From: Paracoccaceae bacterium
GTDB taxonomy: Bacteria > Pseudomonadota > Alphaproteobacteria > Rhodobacterales > Rhodobacteraceae
NCBI GenBank assembly: GCA_016937725.1
Contig: JAFGVZ010000088.1
Span: 1 to 13,892 of the forward strand
Reading direction: 5' to 3'
DNA: 13,892 nt
A program made the translations under genes and the position numbers. This document shows positions 13,673-13,892 of the stretch, piece by piece (position 1 is the stretch's first letter; each line of letters opens with the position of its first letter). A model generated the notes under the pieces. That model was not told the DNA's origin. It saw nothing but the letters and a program-made list of their open reading frames with translations, and searched no databases.

Positions 13673-13872
13673 TGCCGGGCAAGGGACGGGCGGCAGTTCC
13701 GGTTGCTGAACGTGCTGGACGACTTCAACCGTGAAGGCCTTGGCTTCGAGGTCGACTTCTCGCTGCCTGCCGAGCGCGGCGTCCGATCCCTGAACCAGAT
13801 CATCGAATGGCGCGGGAAGCCACTGGCGATCAGGGTCGGCAACGGCCCGGAATATGTCAGTTCCACGCTGAT

Positions 13873-13892
13873 TGAACCGCCCCGGGTTTACC
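13873..13892. mobile_element. Probable terminal repeat of a second insertion sequence at the window edge
   Basis: The orfB homology ends abruptly at 13870-13872 and is followed by TGAACCGCCCCGGGTTT, which starts with TGA and looks like the terminal inverted repeat of another insertion sequence. Only 20 bases are available, so the family cannot be set. Confidence 0.4.

Larger units (their letters stand above)
13212..13871 (+). pseudogene. IS3-family orfB (DDE transposase), frameshifted, mutated and truncated
   Basis: From the GTG at 13212 the frame gives VTRPAQRRELAETAVERRGF and GVSETCFRYSPKR, then FLHLRNVKGHVWNHKRVHRIYC and DLNLR, typical IS407-group orfB. At about 13508 an extra segment of roughly 41 bases moves the frame; homology resumes in another frame with RRPKRETPEELAVPEAPN and VWSMDCMADRLA (first catalytic D kept). 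A further 39-base in-frame segment (13646-13684) follows, then DGRQFRLLNVLDDFNREGLG and IIEWRGKPLAIRVGNGPEY, where the second catalytic D of DNGPEY is G. Homology stops after VSSTL; the part with the catalytic E is missing. It cannot encode an active transposase. Confidence 0.8.
12888..13872 (+). mobile_element. Decayed IS3-family (IS407-like) insertion sequence, truncated on the right
   Basis: Two overlapping frames, orfA (frame of 12952) and orfB (the -1 frame), have the IS3 family arrangement, joined by the slippery run A6G at 13206-13212. OrfA is a helix-turn-helix protein and orfB a DDE integrase-like transposase. The element carries an amber codon in orfA, a frame change and extra palindromic segments in orfB, a changed catalytic residue, and loses homology after residues VSSTL at about 13870. 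The left limit (12888) is approximate, since the right inverted repeat is missing and no target duplication can be tested. Confidence 0.75.

Noticed and set aside
1..13892. CRISPR arrays, tRNA or rRNA genes
   Set aside because: No regularly spaced direct repeats and no tRNA- or rRNA-like segments were seen on reading either strand.

Overview
The window comes from a GC-rich alphaproteobacterium. Protein style, codon use and gene order point to the Rhodobacteraceae (Rhodobacterales); I infer this from family resemblance, not from a marker gene. The theme is molybdenum/tungsten cofactor supply and maturation of a formate dehydrogenase. The dehydrogenase subunits are not in the window and probably lie to the left.

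Left end (1-931, minus strand): a partial DUF6505-type protein and, overlapping it by ATGA, a biotin/lipoate ligase-like protein with degenerate active-site motifs. Divergent from these, 1013-6739 (plus strand) is a tightly coupled operon: a multi-cluster 4Fe-4S protein, a DUF2478 protein, FdhD (sulfuration of the dehydrogenase cofactor), MobA and MobB (guanylylation to bis-MGD) and a canonical MoeA (metal insertion). From the DUF2478 gene onward, every stop overlaps the next start by four bases.

Middle (6723-7478, minus strand): trmO and a TusA-type sulfur carrier form a small operon of opposite direction; tusA converges on moeA and overlaps its end by 17 bases. Divergent from trmO is a TupBCA tungstate ABC transporter (7600-9842). 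An AT-rich, palindrome-rich region precedes it and an 11-bp perfect hairpin follows it. Next come two unusual MoeA relatives: a degenerate 328-residue protein lacking the catalytic motifs, and a 641-residue fusion of MoeA with a periplasmic-binding-protein-like domain. One canonical MoeA, one degenerate paralogue and one MoeA-PBP fusion beside a tungstate transporter suggest a dedicated tungsten (or Mo/W-discriminating) insertion route feeding a formate dehydrogenase. This is the most interesting system here.

Right end (about 12888-13892): a decayed IS3-family (IS407-like) element. orfA has an amber codon. orfB has a frameshift, two extra segments each centred on a 9-bp perfect inverted repeat, and a lost catalytic aspartate. 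It is cut off by what looks like the terminal repeat of another insertion sequence at the window edge.
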